Virus record (IMG/VR): IMGVR_UViG_3300036766_000837
Coordinates: 1-64,000 of that record
Reading direction: 5' to 3' (one strand)
Length of the DNA: 64,000 nucleotides
Source of the DNA: a virus
In this document: piece by piece, positions 37,097-46,940 of the stretch
Numbering within the stretch: the stretch's first letter is position 1
Layout: every line of letters starts with the position of its first letter
Notes under the pieces: model-generated
The model's database searches: none
What the model saw: only the letters and a program-made list of their open reading frames with translations
What the model was told of the DNA's origin: nothing
Translations under genes and position numbers: made by a program

Positions 37097-40000
37097 TAAC
37101 TTAACCCCTTTAACAACTTAATTTCATTTATAGTTTTTAGATTATCACCATTAATCACTATCGTTCCATCCTTTGCCTCAGATAATCTTACCACCATAGG
37201 CGCCCACACCTTTAGTTTATGATAAATTTTCGAATAAGTATTTGGGAATAAAATCACCTTTTGGATTTGCTTTCCATCATATAATAAGATTGCTGCCATA
37301 TCTTGCCCCATCGACGGACCCTTTTTAACCACGAATTTTCTCATATGTATTAATAGGGCAAGAGATTTATCGGATTCGAAATCCCCTATACCATGTTCAT
37401 ACAGGATAATCTCATCTCCAAAAGTTTCACCAATCAAAAATTTCTCAAATTTAGTAAGTTCTATCTCTTCATGTATTCTATCTAAGAATTCATCTAGATA
37501 TACATATTCTATCAAATTATTGTCATAACAGATGGCTAAGACAATCTCTCCCTCTTTCATCATCTCTTGATTCAAAGTAGGTTCCATAAAGAATGTTTCT
37601 GAGGCTGTTTTGTCTGCTATCTCAACGCGAATATATGTTTGCTTAAATTCCACCTTACGAACCAACCCGCAAATCAGTTGCAATTTATTATCAGAATAAC
37701 TATCTAACTCTATTAATTTGAAAGCAAATATTGAAGAATCTATAGTTCTGAAATCTTTAGGGTGTCCAAGAAGTTCATAATAATACTCTTTCGGATTTCC
37801 TTCCTGAATAAATCCCCTAAGATTGTCTAATGCCCCTATCTGAGATAACACCTTTACAATTCTTTGAGTACAAGACCTTTTCTCCGTCTTGGCGATAAAA
37901 TCATCATACGACTCAAATGGTCGTTTTTTGATAATTTCTTTGACGGCAGCATCACCAACACCTTTTATCTGTAGCAATCCATAGCGAATTGCGTCTCCTT
38001 CAATGGAAAAACTACTATCTGACAAGTTGACATCGGGCGAAAGGATATCTATCCCCATCCTTTGAGCTTCAAGAACAAATGAGGTTATTTTATCCATGCT
38101 TTTCTCATTCTTCATTAGGCAATAGATATATTCGATAGGGTAATATCTCTTAAGCCACATTGTTTGATATGAAAGGAATGAATAACAACACGCATGAGAA
38201 TTATGAGTCACGATACCGTTTGCTATAAAATTATGATTAGGTCCATCCATCTCAACATCATATGTATCCTCTATGCCACAATATTCTATTGATACAATCT
38301 TGGCAAAATCCGGTTTATACCCCTTCTGCCATTGCTTTCGTCTATTATGATTTTTGTAGTCAAATTTTTTATGACATGAAACACAAAGCAATCTCCAATT
38401 TTCAACAACATTATTCCTGTGATTACCATCTATATGAGACGTTTCAAGTCTCATATTTTCCCCTCCGCACGATTGGCACCTTTCTTCTTGTTGTTGTCTC
38501 CATTGCTTCCAACGAATATAGGAGCCGTCAATAAACCCCCTTCCTTTTCTATCTCCATATGACCATCGTTGTTTAAGGTCATATTTTGTTTCCTCATATC
38601 CATTGTTGACGATTAAATAATCTCCGATTTGCATCTCATCGGTTCGCATCCAACCATTTTTTGTTAGAGAGCGATGATTGGCAGTAACCTTCAGTGTTCT
38701 ACCATCATCTGTTATTATTTTAAATATCGACTGTTTCCCCTGATAGTACACATTTCTAACTTTGTTTGGCCTAATTCTGCCATCAGATTCATCATAAGAA
38801 AGTATAGTAAGTCCGATATTTTTGAATCTTTTTCTCCAAGACTTATATTTGGAAGTGTTATCATGAAGTCTATGATATAAATCGGCTATACTTATTTCTC
38901 GACCCTCATATTGATTTCCTGTTGGCCGATATAGAATCGTATCCCCAGACGAACACCTGCCGAAGGCATATCCGGCAAATTTCAAGAAGTCTGCCCATAA
39001 TTTCTTCGCGTTTAGTTTGCCGATTTTATCCCCTGCATTGGCCAACCATTTCTCCTCAAAGGGTTTGAATTCCTTCTCGTCGCGCTTCTTTCCGATAATC
39101 TTTCTGATATTATCTGCTTCGGTCCAAGTAAATCCGCCAACCTCAACTAAGGCTCTAAGGAGTTGCTCCTGATATATGAATAATCCATGAGTAGAAGCAG
39201 TAATCTTCTCAATAATTGGATGTTGCTTCAGAGGAGGTTCTTCACCGCGTTTCCTTGCAATGTAAATCTCTGTGGCTGTCAAGAGTGGTCCTGGCCGGAC
39301 AAGAGCATTTGACGCCACTAAATCCTCAAATGTATCTACTCCCATCAATTTTAATAATCGAGTATACGATTGAGCCTCTGTTTGAAATATCCCAACCGTA
39401 TGTCCCAAACTGAATTCCTGTAGAATTTCCGGATCATTAAGGTTAATCGTATCCAAATCAACAGAAATCTTATGTCTTTCATGGATAAGTGATAGTGTAT
39501 CCGCAATAACAGATAAAGCTGCTATGCCCAAGATATCCATCTTGATTAATCCAATACTCTGACAATCATCCATGTCATAGGCCGTAACGGGTATTCTTTT
39601 CTTCTTTAATCCCGAAGTACGACTTTCAAGTGGCAAAATGGTATTCAATTCCCTATCAGCAATAACCATCCCTGCGGCATGAACGCTACTGAATCTCCAT
39701 CGTCCCTCAAATTTCTTGGCCAGATATATTATCTCTGGATATTTGCGTCTAAATTCTGCCGCCCTATCTGTCGTCAAAAGTTCTTCTAGCGTTTCAAAAT
39801 GTTTACAAACGGCATTAACATCAGCTAAGGGAATGGCGAAAACTCGGCAAAGGTCCCTAATCATTCCTTTTGCGCTAAATTTGGATATGGTAGATATACT
39901 TGCTACATTTTTCCACCGATTTATGAGATAATCCTTAATCTCATCACGTCTTCTATCTTCAAAGTCGATATCTATATCTGGCGGTTCAATTCTGGTCGTT

Positions 40001-40233
40001 TTTGCCACTACCGGAGGGCGTTGTATAGGAGAATAATCAGTAATCCCTAACAAATAGGCAACAGAACTATGATGATTATTTGTAAATTTCTTACCGGTTT
40101 TTATCATACGTAGTACATTCCCGGCCATTCCCAATGTTTTGATTGCAAATAATTCCTCATCAAGCCAAGATGGCTCCAATAAGGTTCTATTTGATTGTTT
40201 GATTAATTTAACTAATTCTTCGTATTCAGTCAC
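37096..40233 (-). CDS. dnaE2: DnaE C-terminal half with intein
   Basis: 1045 aa from GTG 40233 (GGAGATTAAGA upstream; TTG 40251 also possible). Contains catalytic PDIDIDFEDRRRDE and SSVHAAGMVI, thumb/fingers (IGLIKMDILG, FQTEAQSY), then an intein before SHACCYSFLSYQT, and the tudor/OB-type tail. About 80 residues precede PDIDIDF and do not occur in normal DnaE. With 40226-41509 it makes the whole polymerase III alpha. Confidence 0.92.
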   Translation of the reverse strand: MTEYEELVKLIKQSNRTLLEPSWLDEELFAIKTLGMAGNVLRMIKTGKKFTNNHHSSVAYLLGITDYSPIQRPPVVAKTTRIEPPDIDIDFEDRRRDEIKDYLINRWKNVASISTISKFSAKGMIRDLCRVFAIPLADVNAVCKHFETLEELLTTDRAAEFRRKYPEIIYLAKKFEGRWRFSSVHAAGMVIADRELNTILPLESRTSGLKKKRIPVTAYDMDDCQSIGLIKMDILGIAALSVIADTLSLIHERHKISVDLDTINLNDPEILQEFSLGHTVGIFQTEAQSYTRLLKLMGVDTFEDLVASNALVRPGPLLTATEIYIARKRGEEPPLKQHPIIEKITASTHGLFIYQEQLLRALVEVGGFTWTEADNIRKIIGKKRDEKEFKPFEEKWLANAGDKIGKLNAKKLWADFLKFAGYAFGRCSSGDTILYRPTGNQYEGREISIADLYHRLHDNTSKYKSWRKRFKNIGLTILSYDESDGRIRPNKVRNVYYQGKQSIFKIITDDGRTLKVTANHRSLTKNGWMRTDEMQIGDYLIVNNGYEETKYDLKQRWSYGDRKGRGFIDGSYIRWKQWRQQQEERCQSCGGENMRLETSHIDGNHRNNVVENWRLLCVSCHKKFDYKNHNRRKQWQKGYKPDFAKIVSIEYCGIEDTYDVEMDGPNHNFIANGIVTHNSHACCYSFLSYQTMWLKRYYPIEYIYCLMKNEKSMDKITSFVLEAQRMGIDILSPDVNLSDSSFSIEGDAIRYGLLQIKGVGDAAVKEIIKKRPFESYDDFIAKTEKRSCTQRIVKVLSQIGALDNLRGFIQEGNPKEYYYELLGHPKDFRTIDSSIFAFKLIELDSYSDNKLQLICGLVRKVEFKQTYIRVEIADKTASETFFMEPTLNQEMMKEGEIVLAICYDNNLIEYVYLDEFLDRIHEEIELTKFEKFLIGETFGDEIILYEHGIGDFESDKSLALLIHMRKFVVKKGPSMGQDMAAILLYDGKQIQKVILFPNTYSKIYHKLKVWAPMVVRLSEAKDGTIVINGDNLKTINEIKLLKGLS
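38200..38955 (-). other. Intein with HNH endonuclease in DnaE
   Basis: 252 aa from Cys (CSSGDTILYR) to HN, then Ser+1. Block B TANHR; an HNH core (CQSCGGENMRLETSHIDGNHRNN...LLCVSCHK) replaces LAGLIDADG. Inserted before the conserved SHA of the fingers. Confidence 0.9.
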
Positions 40234-41509
40234 AACTCTTAATCTCCGCAAATCCAGGATTATATTCTATGTCCACATTCAAAAATCGCCAAAATAAAAG
40301 ATCATGTTTGATTGGATCAATCTTTGTAATCCCCAAAATGTATGCAAGAAGCGAGCCTCCCACGGAACCTCTTCCCGGCCCAACTAATATATTTTTAGAG
40401 TGTGCATAATGCACCATATCCCAGATGACCAATATATAATCTGAGAAATTAAGAACTCTGATGACTCCAAGTTCTTCTTCTAGCCGATTGATATATTCTG
40501 GATTATCCAAACCCATCTGGGAAAGATTATCGAAAGCCAAATCTTTGAGGTAGTCGAATGAATCAAATTTCTTAGAAAATGCGGGGAAATAATCTTTCCC
40601 GATTTCTATATTCACATTACAAGTTTCTGCTATATCAACGGTGTTGTCATAGATATCTGACCTATCTATACCTTGCTCTTTCATTCTAAATTCGAGATTC
40701 TTACGTGTCATTAAATAATTATCGATATGGTCATATCTTAATTTCCTATCTGGATGTAGATAGTTTATACGATTTAGATCATTAGAAATATTTCTAGATT
40801 CCTTAAACTTCTCCTGCAAAATTTTCTTATGTTTCTGTCCAAAACTTGAACTCTGAGCTATTATCAAACTAACCTCTTCAGCCAACTTATTTTCTTGTTC
40901 CGCATAATGAGCGTCGGTTGTAACAACCATAGGAATTTCCCCGGCAATCTCTATAAGTCCTTTATTGAGTTCGGGATCGTTCCAGGGTTGCAGTTCAACA
41001 AAATATCTATCCCCAAAGATATCTTTATATATCTCATTTCGCCTTACGGCCTCACTTTTATTTCCATCCAAGATAGCCTGAGCCACAAATCCATTCATAC
41101 AAGCGGATAGGCAAACAATTCCCTCATTATAATCATTCAATACGGATGGGTCTATCCTCGGTCTCCTATAGAATCCTTGATTCCAGCCTATATCACTCAT
41201 CACATAAAGATTTTTAAGTCCGATCTGGTTTTGAGCTAAAAGAACAACATGAAAATTTTGACTAGTCTTTTCCTTCTGGTTTATATCTTCACAGATATAT
41301 GCCTCAATACCGATTATTGGTTTGATACCTTTATCTTTCGCATAATTATGAAACTGTAATGTTGCGGAAAGAGTTCCATGGTCCGTAATCGCTATGGCAG
41401 AATGATTGATGGAGACCGCTCTATCTACGGCCTCCTGCGGGGTTGAGAAGCCATCAAGGAGACTTCCCATTGTATGTACATGTAGGTGGCAAAAATCATC
41501 TTTTACCAA
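40226..41509 (-). CDS. dnaE1: DnaE N-terminal half (PHP and start of palm)
   Basis: 427 aa, TTG start. HLHVHTMGSLLDG, ITDHGTLSA and VVTTDAHY are PHP metal ligands, and GPGRGSVGGSLLAYILGI is the first palm motif. It ends just after LLFWRFLN, where the catalytic Asp motif would follow; that motif is on the next gene. Split polymerase. Confidence 0.92.
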   Translation of the reverse strand: MVKDDFCHLHVHTMGSLLDGFSTPQEAVDRAVSINHSAIAITDHGTLSATLQFHNYAKDKGIKPIIGIEAYICEDINQKEKTSQNFHVVLLAQNQIGLKNLYVMSDIGWNQGFYRRPRIDPSVLNDYNEGIVCLSACMNGFVAQAILDGNKSEAVRRNEIYKDIFGDRYFVELQPWNDPELNKGLIEIAGEIPMVVTTDAHYAEQENKLAEEVSLIIAQSSSFGQKHKKILQEKFKESRNISNDLNRINYLHPDRKLRYDHIDNYLMTRKNLEFRMKEQGIDRSDIYDNTVDIAETCNVNIEIGKDYFPAFSKKFDSFDYLKDLAFDNLSQMGLDNPEYINRLEEELGVIRVLNFSDYILVIWDMVHYAHSKNILVGPGRGSVGGSLLAYILGITKIDPIKHDLLFWRFLNVDIEYNPGFAEIKSCD

Positions 41510-41922
41510 TAGTGTACCCCTGCTTCATTGAATAATTCTCTATATGCTTCGTCAGGATAATCCCCTCTCCAATGCACATATTTGGCGCCTACCTGTACTA
41601 TGGCTCTAGCACAATCCTTACAGGGGCTACAGGTAATATATAGGTCACTCCCTCTAAGGCAAATCCCATTAAGGGCGGCATTAAAGATTGCATTTAATTC
41701 TGCATGAACCGCCCTGCAAACTTCACTACGTTCTCCCGGTTTCCGACCATCACACTTATCGCAATGCTTCGTCTTTCTTGGAGCCCCATTATAACCTAAA
41801 GATAGAACGGAATGTGTATCTCCAGCGACGAACACAGCCCCCACCATTTTAACCGGACAAGTTGCCTTCGCCGCAACCTTCTCTGCAATATCTAAAAAAT
41901 ATTCGTCCCAACTTATAGACAA
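41503..41922 (-). CDS. dcd: dCMP deaminase
   Basis: 139 aa. His73-Ala-Glu75 and PCKDC (C101, C104) are the zinc site of ComE/dCMP-type deaminases; GYNGAPRKTKHCD is also characteristic. Makes dUMP for thymidylate synthesis. Confidence 0.92.
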   Translation of the reverse strand: MSISWDEYFLDIAEKVAAKATCPVKMVGAVFVAGDTHSVLSLGYNGAPRKTKHCDKCDGRKPGERSEVCRAVHAELNAIFNAALNGICLRGSDLYITCSPCKDCARAIVQVGAKYVHWRGDYPDEAYRELFNEAGVHYW

Positions 41923-42191
41923 TCTAACCTCTTAAGGTAGTTGAGATAATCTTCATTGTTCTTGCTTTTTACCGCAGACTCCAACCTTTTAAGGCGTATA
42001 TAGAGCATGGTGGCATATGCAGCCACATCTTGAAGTTCTTCATAGGCAGATTGGAACAAAACATCCAAATCCAACCCTTCAAAGACTTGCTTTTTTCCCA
42101 AAGAATACTGGGCATTCCCCGTTCCAACAACCCTATCTATCGCCTCAGATATAAATTTAGAGGTTTCCTCTGCCAATTCTTCAGATGTCAT
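41913..42191 (-). CDS. MazG-like or related small protein
   Basis: 92 aa. GTGNAQYSLGKKQVFEGLDLDVLFQSAYEELQDVAAYATMLYIRLKRL resembles an actinophage family with a MazG-type EELQD...Y helix. Could hydrolyse dNTPs; weak. Overlaps dcd by 10 nt. Confidence 0.6.
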   Translation of the reverse strand: MTSEELAEETSKFISEAIDRVVGTGNAQYSLGKKQVFEGLDLDVLFQSAYEELQDVAAYATMLYIRLKRLESAVKSKNNEDYLNYLKRLDCL

Positions 42192-42796
42192 TATTTTCCT
42201 TTCATATACTCTTCAGTATGCATGTCTTGTATCGCCCCATCTGCTTCTTCCAAATTATCGACAAAGGTGAGCAAGGGATTCGTTACTCTATCTTCGAAAT
42301 CGATATTCCATGGGCGTCTTACAACAAAAGACCTGATGCCGAATGCTGCACATTTATTGGCCTCATAGAATCTATCTTCAAACATTATCGGAATATCATT
42401 ATTCTTTAGATAGATAACCTTATGCATCGGTTTTTCAAAAGAAAAAGATGTATATGGAATTTTATATCTTCTAAGCCAACCTAATGTCACCATTCCGCAT
42501 TGATTCTTATCGCGCCCCGTTACTATATAGATTTCATGCCCTTGCTCACCCCATCGACGTATTTGCTCTACATTTTCAGGATACGAAGAAGCTTTAGCCC
42601 AAAACCATTCATCTTTAAACAGAATCCTATAAATCCATTTATCAGGTATTTGGGTGTACTCAGAAAGACCCATATCTTCTCCAAAAGTAAATTTATCTTC
42701 AGATATGTCAAGATCAAAATCGGTCTTAACACGCCTTCTTACTTCAGAGATGATATTACAAAGAATTCCGTCCAAGTCACAACCAATCGCCACCAT
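42191..42796 (-). CDS. HAD 5'-nucleotidase
   Basis: 201 aa. CDLDGIL (motif I), IVTGRD (II), a Lys region and MFEDRFYEA (motif IV) match HAD 5'(3')-deoxyribonucleotidases. Nucleotide recycling. Confidence 0.85.
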   Translation of the reverse strand: MVAIGCDLDGILCNIISEVRRRVKTDFDLDISEDKFTFGEDMGLSEYTQIPDKWIYRILFKDEWFWAKASSYPENVEQIRRWGEQGHEIYIVTGRDKNQCGMVTLGWLRRYKIPYTSFSFEKPMHKVIYLKNNDIPIMFEDRFYEANKCAAFGIRSFVVRRPWNIDFEDRVTNPLLTFVDNLEEADGAIQDMHTEEYMKGK

Positions 42797-42801
42797 CTAT
42801 T

Positions 42802-43422
42802 TTACCAACCAGCCTCAGGTGAATCTTCAACAAGAGCAACCTGCTCTTCATAGGCGAGATTCTTATACACATCTGCAAAATCAATCAATTCTAGCGAAAG
42901 TTCTGCTTTCGTAACGGCAGAAACTTCGCGTGGCAGAAGGGTATAAGATGTCTTGAGTCCTTCACCATTTCTTTTGAGTCGATAATCCCTATCGCAAAGA
43001 GTTCCATATTCCTTAGCAAATTCTACAAGGGTAGGAGTTAGACCCTTATTTCCAATCCCCGTAGAGAGGATTTTGACCTTCGATTCCTCACCCTTATTGC
43101 CACGAATCAAAACATTTATCAATAGACGACCACGAGGACGCCATTTCTTTTCGACAGAAGCCTTCTCACAACCCAAACAACGTCCCTCATCTTCCCTAGA
43201 ACAAAGAAAACTCTGAGAGAAATCTTCAGGGTTGAGATGTTCAAAAATTCCTACAGCCGTTCCATGTTTCTCATCATAATTTTTGTCGCCAGTGTCCAAT
43301 TCCTGTAAGAATCTGATTGTTACTGAGTCTCCGTCTGCAATCTTTAGAAATCTTGATTCTCCAGAACCAAACCTTTTTGCGGCCTCCTCTATATTCGTTA
43401 TTCCTGACAGTACCGATTTCAT
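42802..43422 (-). CDS. ssb: ssDNA-binding protein (gp32-type)
   Basis: 206 aa. RFLKIADGDSVTIRFLQEL and a zinc-type CSREDEGRCLGCEKA fit gp32-like phage SSBs; acidic C-terminus (ALVEDSPEAGW). Next to primase and helicase. Confidence 0.8.
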   Translation of the reverse strand: MKSVLSGITNIEEAAKRFGSGESRFLKIADGDSVTIRFLQELDTGDKNYDEKHGTAVGIFEHLNPEDFSQSFLCSREDEGRCLGCEKASVEKKWRPRGRLLINVLIRGNKGEESKVKILSTGIGNKGLTPTLVEFAKEYGTLCDRDYRLKRNGEGLKTSYTLLPREVSAVTKAELSLELIDFADVYKNLAYEEQVALVEDSPEAGW

Positions 43423-43427
43423 TTATC

Positions 43428-44396
43428 TTATCCTCCAATTCCTATCTCTAGTATTTTCTTCTCCAATAATGTCACTTTATTCTCTATAACTTCGGCTATT
43501 TGTCCATCTCCCATCTCTCCTGGGTCTTTTATCCTTTCAGGATACTTCACATAAAAAATCCTCTTTCCCGCGCTCCGCATCACCCTTTCTATCTTCTTGG
43601 CAAAAGCCCTTCCCGCTTCATCGTTGTCAGTAAAAATTATAACAGACTGGAAGTGTCTGAGCAACTTCTGGGACTGTTGTTTGGTGAATCCTCCGCCCAA
43701 TATGGCAATCACATTGGGAAATCCAGCCTGGTATACCTTCATTGCGTCTAACGGACCTTCTACAACTATAACCTCGTCATATTTTTTTGCATTATCCAGA
43801 TTAAACAATATGAATTTTTTAGGAAGGCCCTTATCCCAATATTTCTTGGTCTGTTCTGGCTTAGTAGCCCTTCCAGTAAATCCAACGAATTGTCCAAACT
43901 CGTCTCTAACAGGAATAGTTATCCTTTCCTGTTTTCTAGAATAACCAATTTCAAATATTTCTAAGGTGTTCTTTCGAAATCCCCTTTCATATAAACAGTC
44001 AAATATGGGGTCATCATAACTTAATTTCATATTATCTATTAGAGCTTCATCCCATATTTCATATGCCTCTTTCTTCGCAGTCGATAATAATTTTTCAATA
44101 TTATCTATTGTTCCGGTTTTAAATTTTATAAGATATCGAATCGCTTCAAGGATTGTCATTCCATCGATTTTTTGAACCAAAGTTATAAGGGTTCCTGATT
44201 TATCGCATCGGGGATTCCAACACCGCCAAGCATAAGGGCTTTCCTTAGCCATATTAAATGCGGGAGTATCTCTATTTTGATGAAAGGGACAATATCCAAT
44301 AAGGTCTTGAGAAGATTCACTTAGAATCTCAATCCCAAGTTCATCAAGAATCTGTATTAGATTCTCTCTCGATATTTTCCCAATGATTTTCTCCAC
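43428..44396 (-). CDS. dnaG: DnaG-type primase
   Basis: 322 aa. CHC2 zinc finger C36-x2-H39-x19-C59-x4-C64; TOPRIM Glu213 (VVVEGPLDAMK) and FTDNDEAGR (Asp257, 259). No obvious C-terminal helicase-binding domain, so it is shorter than host DnaG. GTG start behind GGAG. Confidence 0.92.
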   Translation of the reverse strand: MEKIIGKISRENLIQILDELGIEILSESSQDLIGYCPFHQNRDTPAFNMAKESPYAWRCWNPRCDKSGTLITLVQKIDGMTILEAIRYLIKFKTGTIDNIEKLLSTAKKEAYEIWDEALIDNMKLSYDDPIFDCLYERGFRKNTLEIFEIGYSRKQERITIPVRDEFGQFVGFTGRATKPEQTKKYWDKGLPKKFILFNLDNAKKYDEVIVVEGPLDAMKVYQAGFPNVIAILGGGFTKQQSQKLLRHFQSVIIFTDNDEAGRAFAKKIERVMRSAGKRIFYVKYPERIKDPGEMGDGQIAEVIENKVTLLEKKILEIGIGG

Positions 44397-44697
44397 TATA
44401 TGGCTCCTTATAGATAGGATGACTTCCTAAAAGCCCTAATATTATTTTAGATTTCTTTTTTCCCACGAAAGAACCGTACATTATTACAGCAAATTTAAAA
44501 ATAACCTTTTCTGGAACATATTCCCAATATAGGTCTGGAGTTATATCTAGACTGGGGACATATCCTTGACCACGCATCTCATCTTCTAAATGTCCTTCAA
44601 TTTGTTGTCGCAAACGCAAGATTGTCTCTTGATCTGTTGCTTCTCCTTCAGCCGCAAAAGATTTTATTTTCCGATTAAAGTAATTCATTCTTCCCAA
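44344..44697 (-). CDS. Hypothetical protein
   Basis: 117 aa between helicase and primase. Basic start, acidic EGEATDQETI, then a beta-rich end. Overlaps dnaG by 53 nt and dnaB by 13. Confidence 0.65.
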   Translation of the reverse strand: MGRMNYFNRKIKSFAAEGEATDQETILRLRQQIEGHLEDEMRGQGYVPSLDITPDLYWEYVPEKVIFKFAVIMYGSFVGKKKSKIILGLLGSHPIYKEPYSGENHWENIERESNTDS

Positions 44698-46940
44698 TCT
44701 TGGACGGTAACTATACCTTGGTCAAAATCCCAATATAATTTGAAGGCGAAATACGGACCTCTGCGATTTTTCTTACATTCAACGGTTTGTATCTGACCTT
44801 CTTTCCTGACCGATAATGCTAAGTCTGAATCATAGGCAATAGCTTTGGACCATGCAACTTCATGTAATTCCGCAACTCGTTCGTTATGCCCCTCCTGCAT
44901 CGTTACAGAGACAATATCTATTATGGGGATACCATATCTTCCAGCGATTTTCTTGAAATCTCTCGATAAATTCTTATGTTTCTCTGTTTCTGTTTTGCCC
45001 CTTCTTGCATCATCTACCAAACTGTGATAATCGATAAACACGATATCAGGATTATATTGCTCAATTTTTGATTGAATGGTAAACTGATTCACTTCATCTA
45101 TAGAGTCATTGGTGGCAAGATAGAAGGGGTGTTTATTTTTAAATTGTGTATCCGTCCAGTTCTCATAAATATCTACATCGATTCCCCTAGCATTCATTAA
45201 AGATGTGTTGGAGAATTTCCCCGCGCCCATCAAGGTATCTGCCCTATATCCATATTGCTTATCATCAAGTTCTAGCGAAAAAACCAAAGGAACAAATCCT
45301 CTCAGCCATGCTTGCACCGCAAAGAAAATCGCAAGCCAAGTATTATGAGTGGGAATATAATTGTCTATTATAAATAAATGGTCATCGGTGTCTACTAATA
45401 GACAGGCCATTTCACAATCCTCTTCGGGAACCTTTTCTATTGATTCAATTGCCCTAAACCAACCATAAGAATCTTTATGTTTATGATACTTAAATGGTAT
45501 AGTAAATGGATTAAATGGGGTCCAAATAACTACTTTAAATCCACAATGTTTTTTCCAATCATGTCTCTTGGCGATACCCCCCAATGAGCGAACAAGTTCA
45601 ACAACATTATCGGCTAATTGTTGACTATATGTAGAATAACTTGCCTTTTGGTTCTTGGCTGGCTGTCCACCTGTATCCATTAAACCATAAAGCAATTCTA
45701 GACGCGCCTCAATATGGGCAATAAGATATTGGGAGGGAATAAATTTCTCCCGACTTCTTTTCCCCCTCAAGCCCAATGATTCAAGGTCATTCCTCATATC
45801 TACCCTAAAACATGAGCGGCCTGCGGTCATATTACCATGTTTTGGCTTGAAATAAATTTGTCGTTGAGGATTATTCTTACGGACCTTTTCATGAATAAAT
45901 AATTGATTTGAAGTAAGAGATGTTTGATCTCCAAGATGTCCGTTACCTAAAAGAGTGCCTAATGTATAAGAGTCTATTGGCAAGTCCACTTTATTATATT
46001 CAACAGCCTCTATATAGGGCAAATAATATTTATATCCAGCCTCATGGCTTTCTCGTTCTTTATACCGAAGGCCAGAATCTACCATCTGTTTCGTTGTAAG
46101 AGTTGTAAATGACTCGGACTTTCCTGCCAATCTACGTTGACGTTGTTTAGCCGTTTCAATGGTCCATAAATGTTGTTCATCACAAATAATATTAGAACCA
46201 TCACTAAAATTAATCTGATAGGCGGGGCGTATTCCTTGAGGAAATATACCTAGAACTTTCGTTGGCTTTCCATTTCGGCCAATAACATAATCTCCCACCT
46301 TCAATTCATCCATTCGACACCAACCATTAGGCGTAGGCAATAATGTCTTTACAGGAATACTTTTCGCCGATTCTGTCCAACCCATAATCGAAATAAAATC
46401 GCCCTCTTGCCAACCACCAAAGATATAGTCTATGGCGGGAATGGAGGAGGGTATTCCCAATATTTCCTTCCCTTCTTTGGTTTTTTCTATACGCTCTTTC
46501 AGCGAATTAACCCTAATGCCAACATCAGCCGCTAAATCGACATCTTTAGTCGATTGTGTTTCATGGACAATGGTTGAGAGTTTAGAAAAAGCATATAAAA
46601 GAGCATCTCTAGGTTCCTCATTCTTTAACATGCCAGCGGTGTCAATGATTATATCTTCCGCAAGTTCTTTTATATGTTCAGATTGAATCTCATCAATCAG
46701 ATATTCCAAACTGACATCTTCAACAGATTCGGGTTCAAATTCTTGAAATTTCTGTTTAATGATAGAAAGTGTGGGAACTTGTTTAAACCTACTGTTGTAT
46801 CCAACAATATATTCCCACAAATCTGGATACATCTTGATACATAAACCAGCATTGGCGTTTAAAGCCTTATATATCTCCTTAGTTTCTAAGATTTTCGATA
46901 TTAAAGCTACTTCAAGATTTTCCAATTTCTTTTTCCTCAA
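44685..46940 (-). CDS. dnaB: DnaB-type helicase with intein
   Basis: 751 aa, intein 194-533; spliced protein 411 aa. N-terminal helical domain, then IGGW-type start of the RecA fold, P-loop GWTESAK(T) formed across the intein, PDIVFIDYHSLV (Walker B), and an ATPase tail. The second P-loop Gly is Ala. TTG start 46940. Confidence 0.9.
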   Translation of the reverse strand: MRKKKLENLEVALISKILETKEIYKALNANAGLCIKMYPDLWEYIVGYNSRFKQVPTLSIIKQKFQEFEPESVEDVSLEYLIDEIQSEHIKELAEDIIIDTAGMLKNEEPRDALLYAFSKLSTIVHETQSTKDVDLAADVGIRVNSLKERIEKTKEGKEILGIPSSIPAIDYIFGGWQEGDFISIMGWTESAKSIPVKTLLPTPNGWCRMDELKVGDYVIGRNGKPTKVLGIFPQGIRPAYQINFSDGSNIICDEQHLWTIETAKQRQRRLAGKSESFTTLTTKQMVDSGLRYKERESHEAGYKYYLPYIEAVEYNKVDLPIDSYTLGTLLGNGHLGDQTSLTSNQLFIHEKVRKNNPQRQIYFKPKHGNMTAGRSCFRVDMRNDLESLGLRGKRSREKFIPSQYLIAHIEARLELLYGLMDTGGQPAKNQKASYSTYSQQLADNVVELVRSLGGIAKRHDWKKHCGFKVVIWTPFNPFTIPFKYHKHKDSYGWFRAIESIEKVPEEDCEMACLLVDTDDHLFIIDNYIPTHNTWLAIFFAVQAWLRGFVPLVFSLELDDKQYGYRADTLMGAGKFSNTSLMNARGIDVDIYENWTDTQFKNKHPFYLATNDSIDEVNQFTIQSKIEQYNPDIVFIDYHSLVDDARRGKTETEKHKNLSRDFKKIAGRYGIPIIDIVSVTMQEGHNERVAELHEVAWSKAIAYDSDLALSVRKEGQIQTVECKKNRRGPYFAFKLYWDFDQGIVTVQDWEE
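45342..46361 (-). other. Intein in DnaB P-loop
   Basis: 340 aa from Ser194 (SIPVKTLLPTPNGW) to HN533, then Thr+1. HLW block and two LAGLIDADG-like motifs (LGTLLGNGHLGD and LLYGLMDTGGQ). Ser1 as in the TerL intein. Confidence 0.9.

Noticed and set aside
40226-40251. Split intein at the DnaE break
   Set aside because: Neither flank has intein blocks; the real intein is internal to the second gene.
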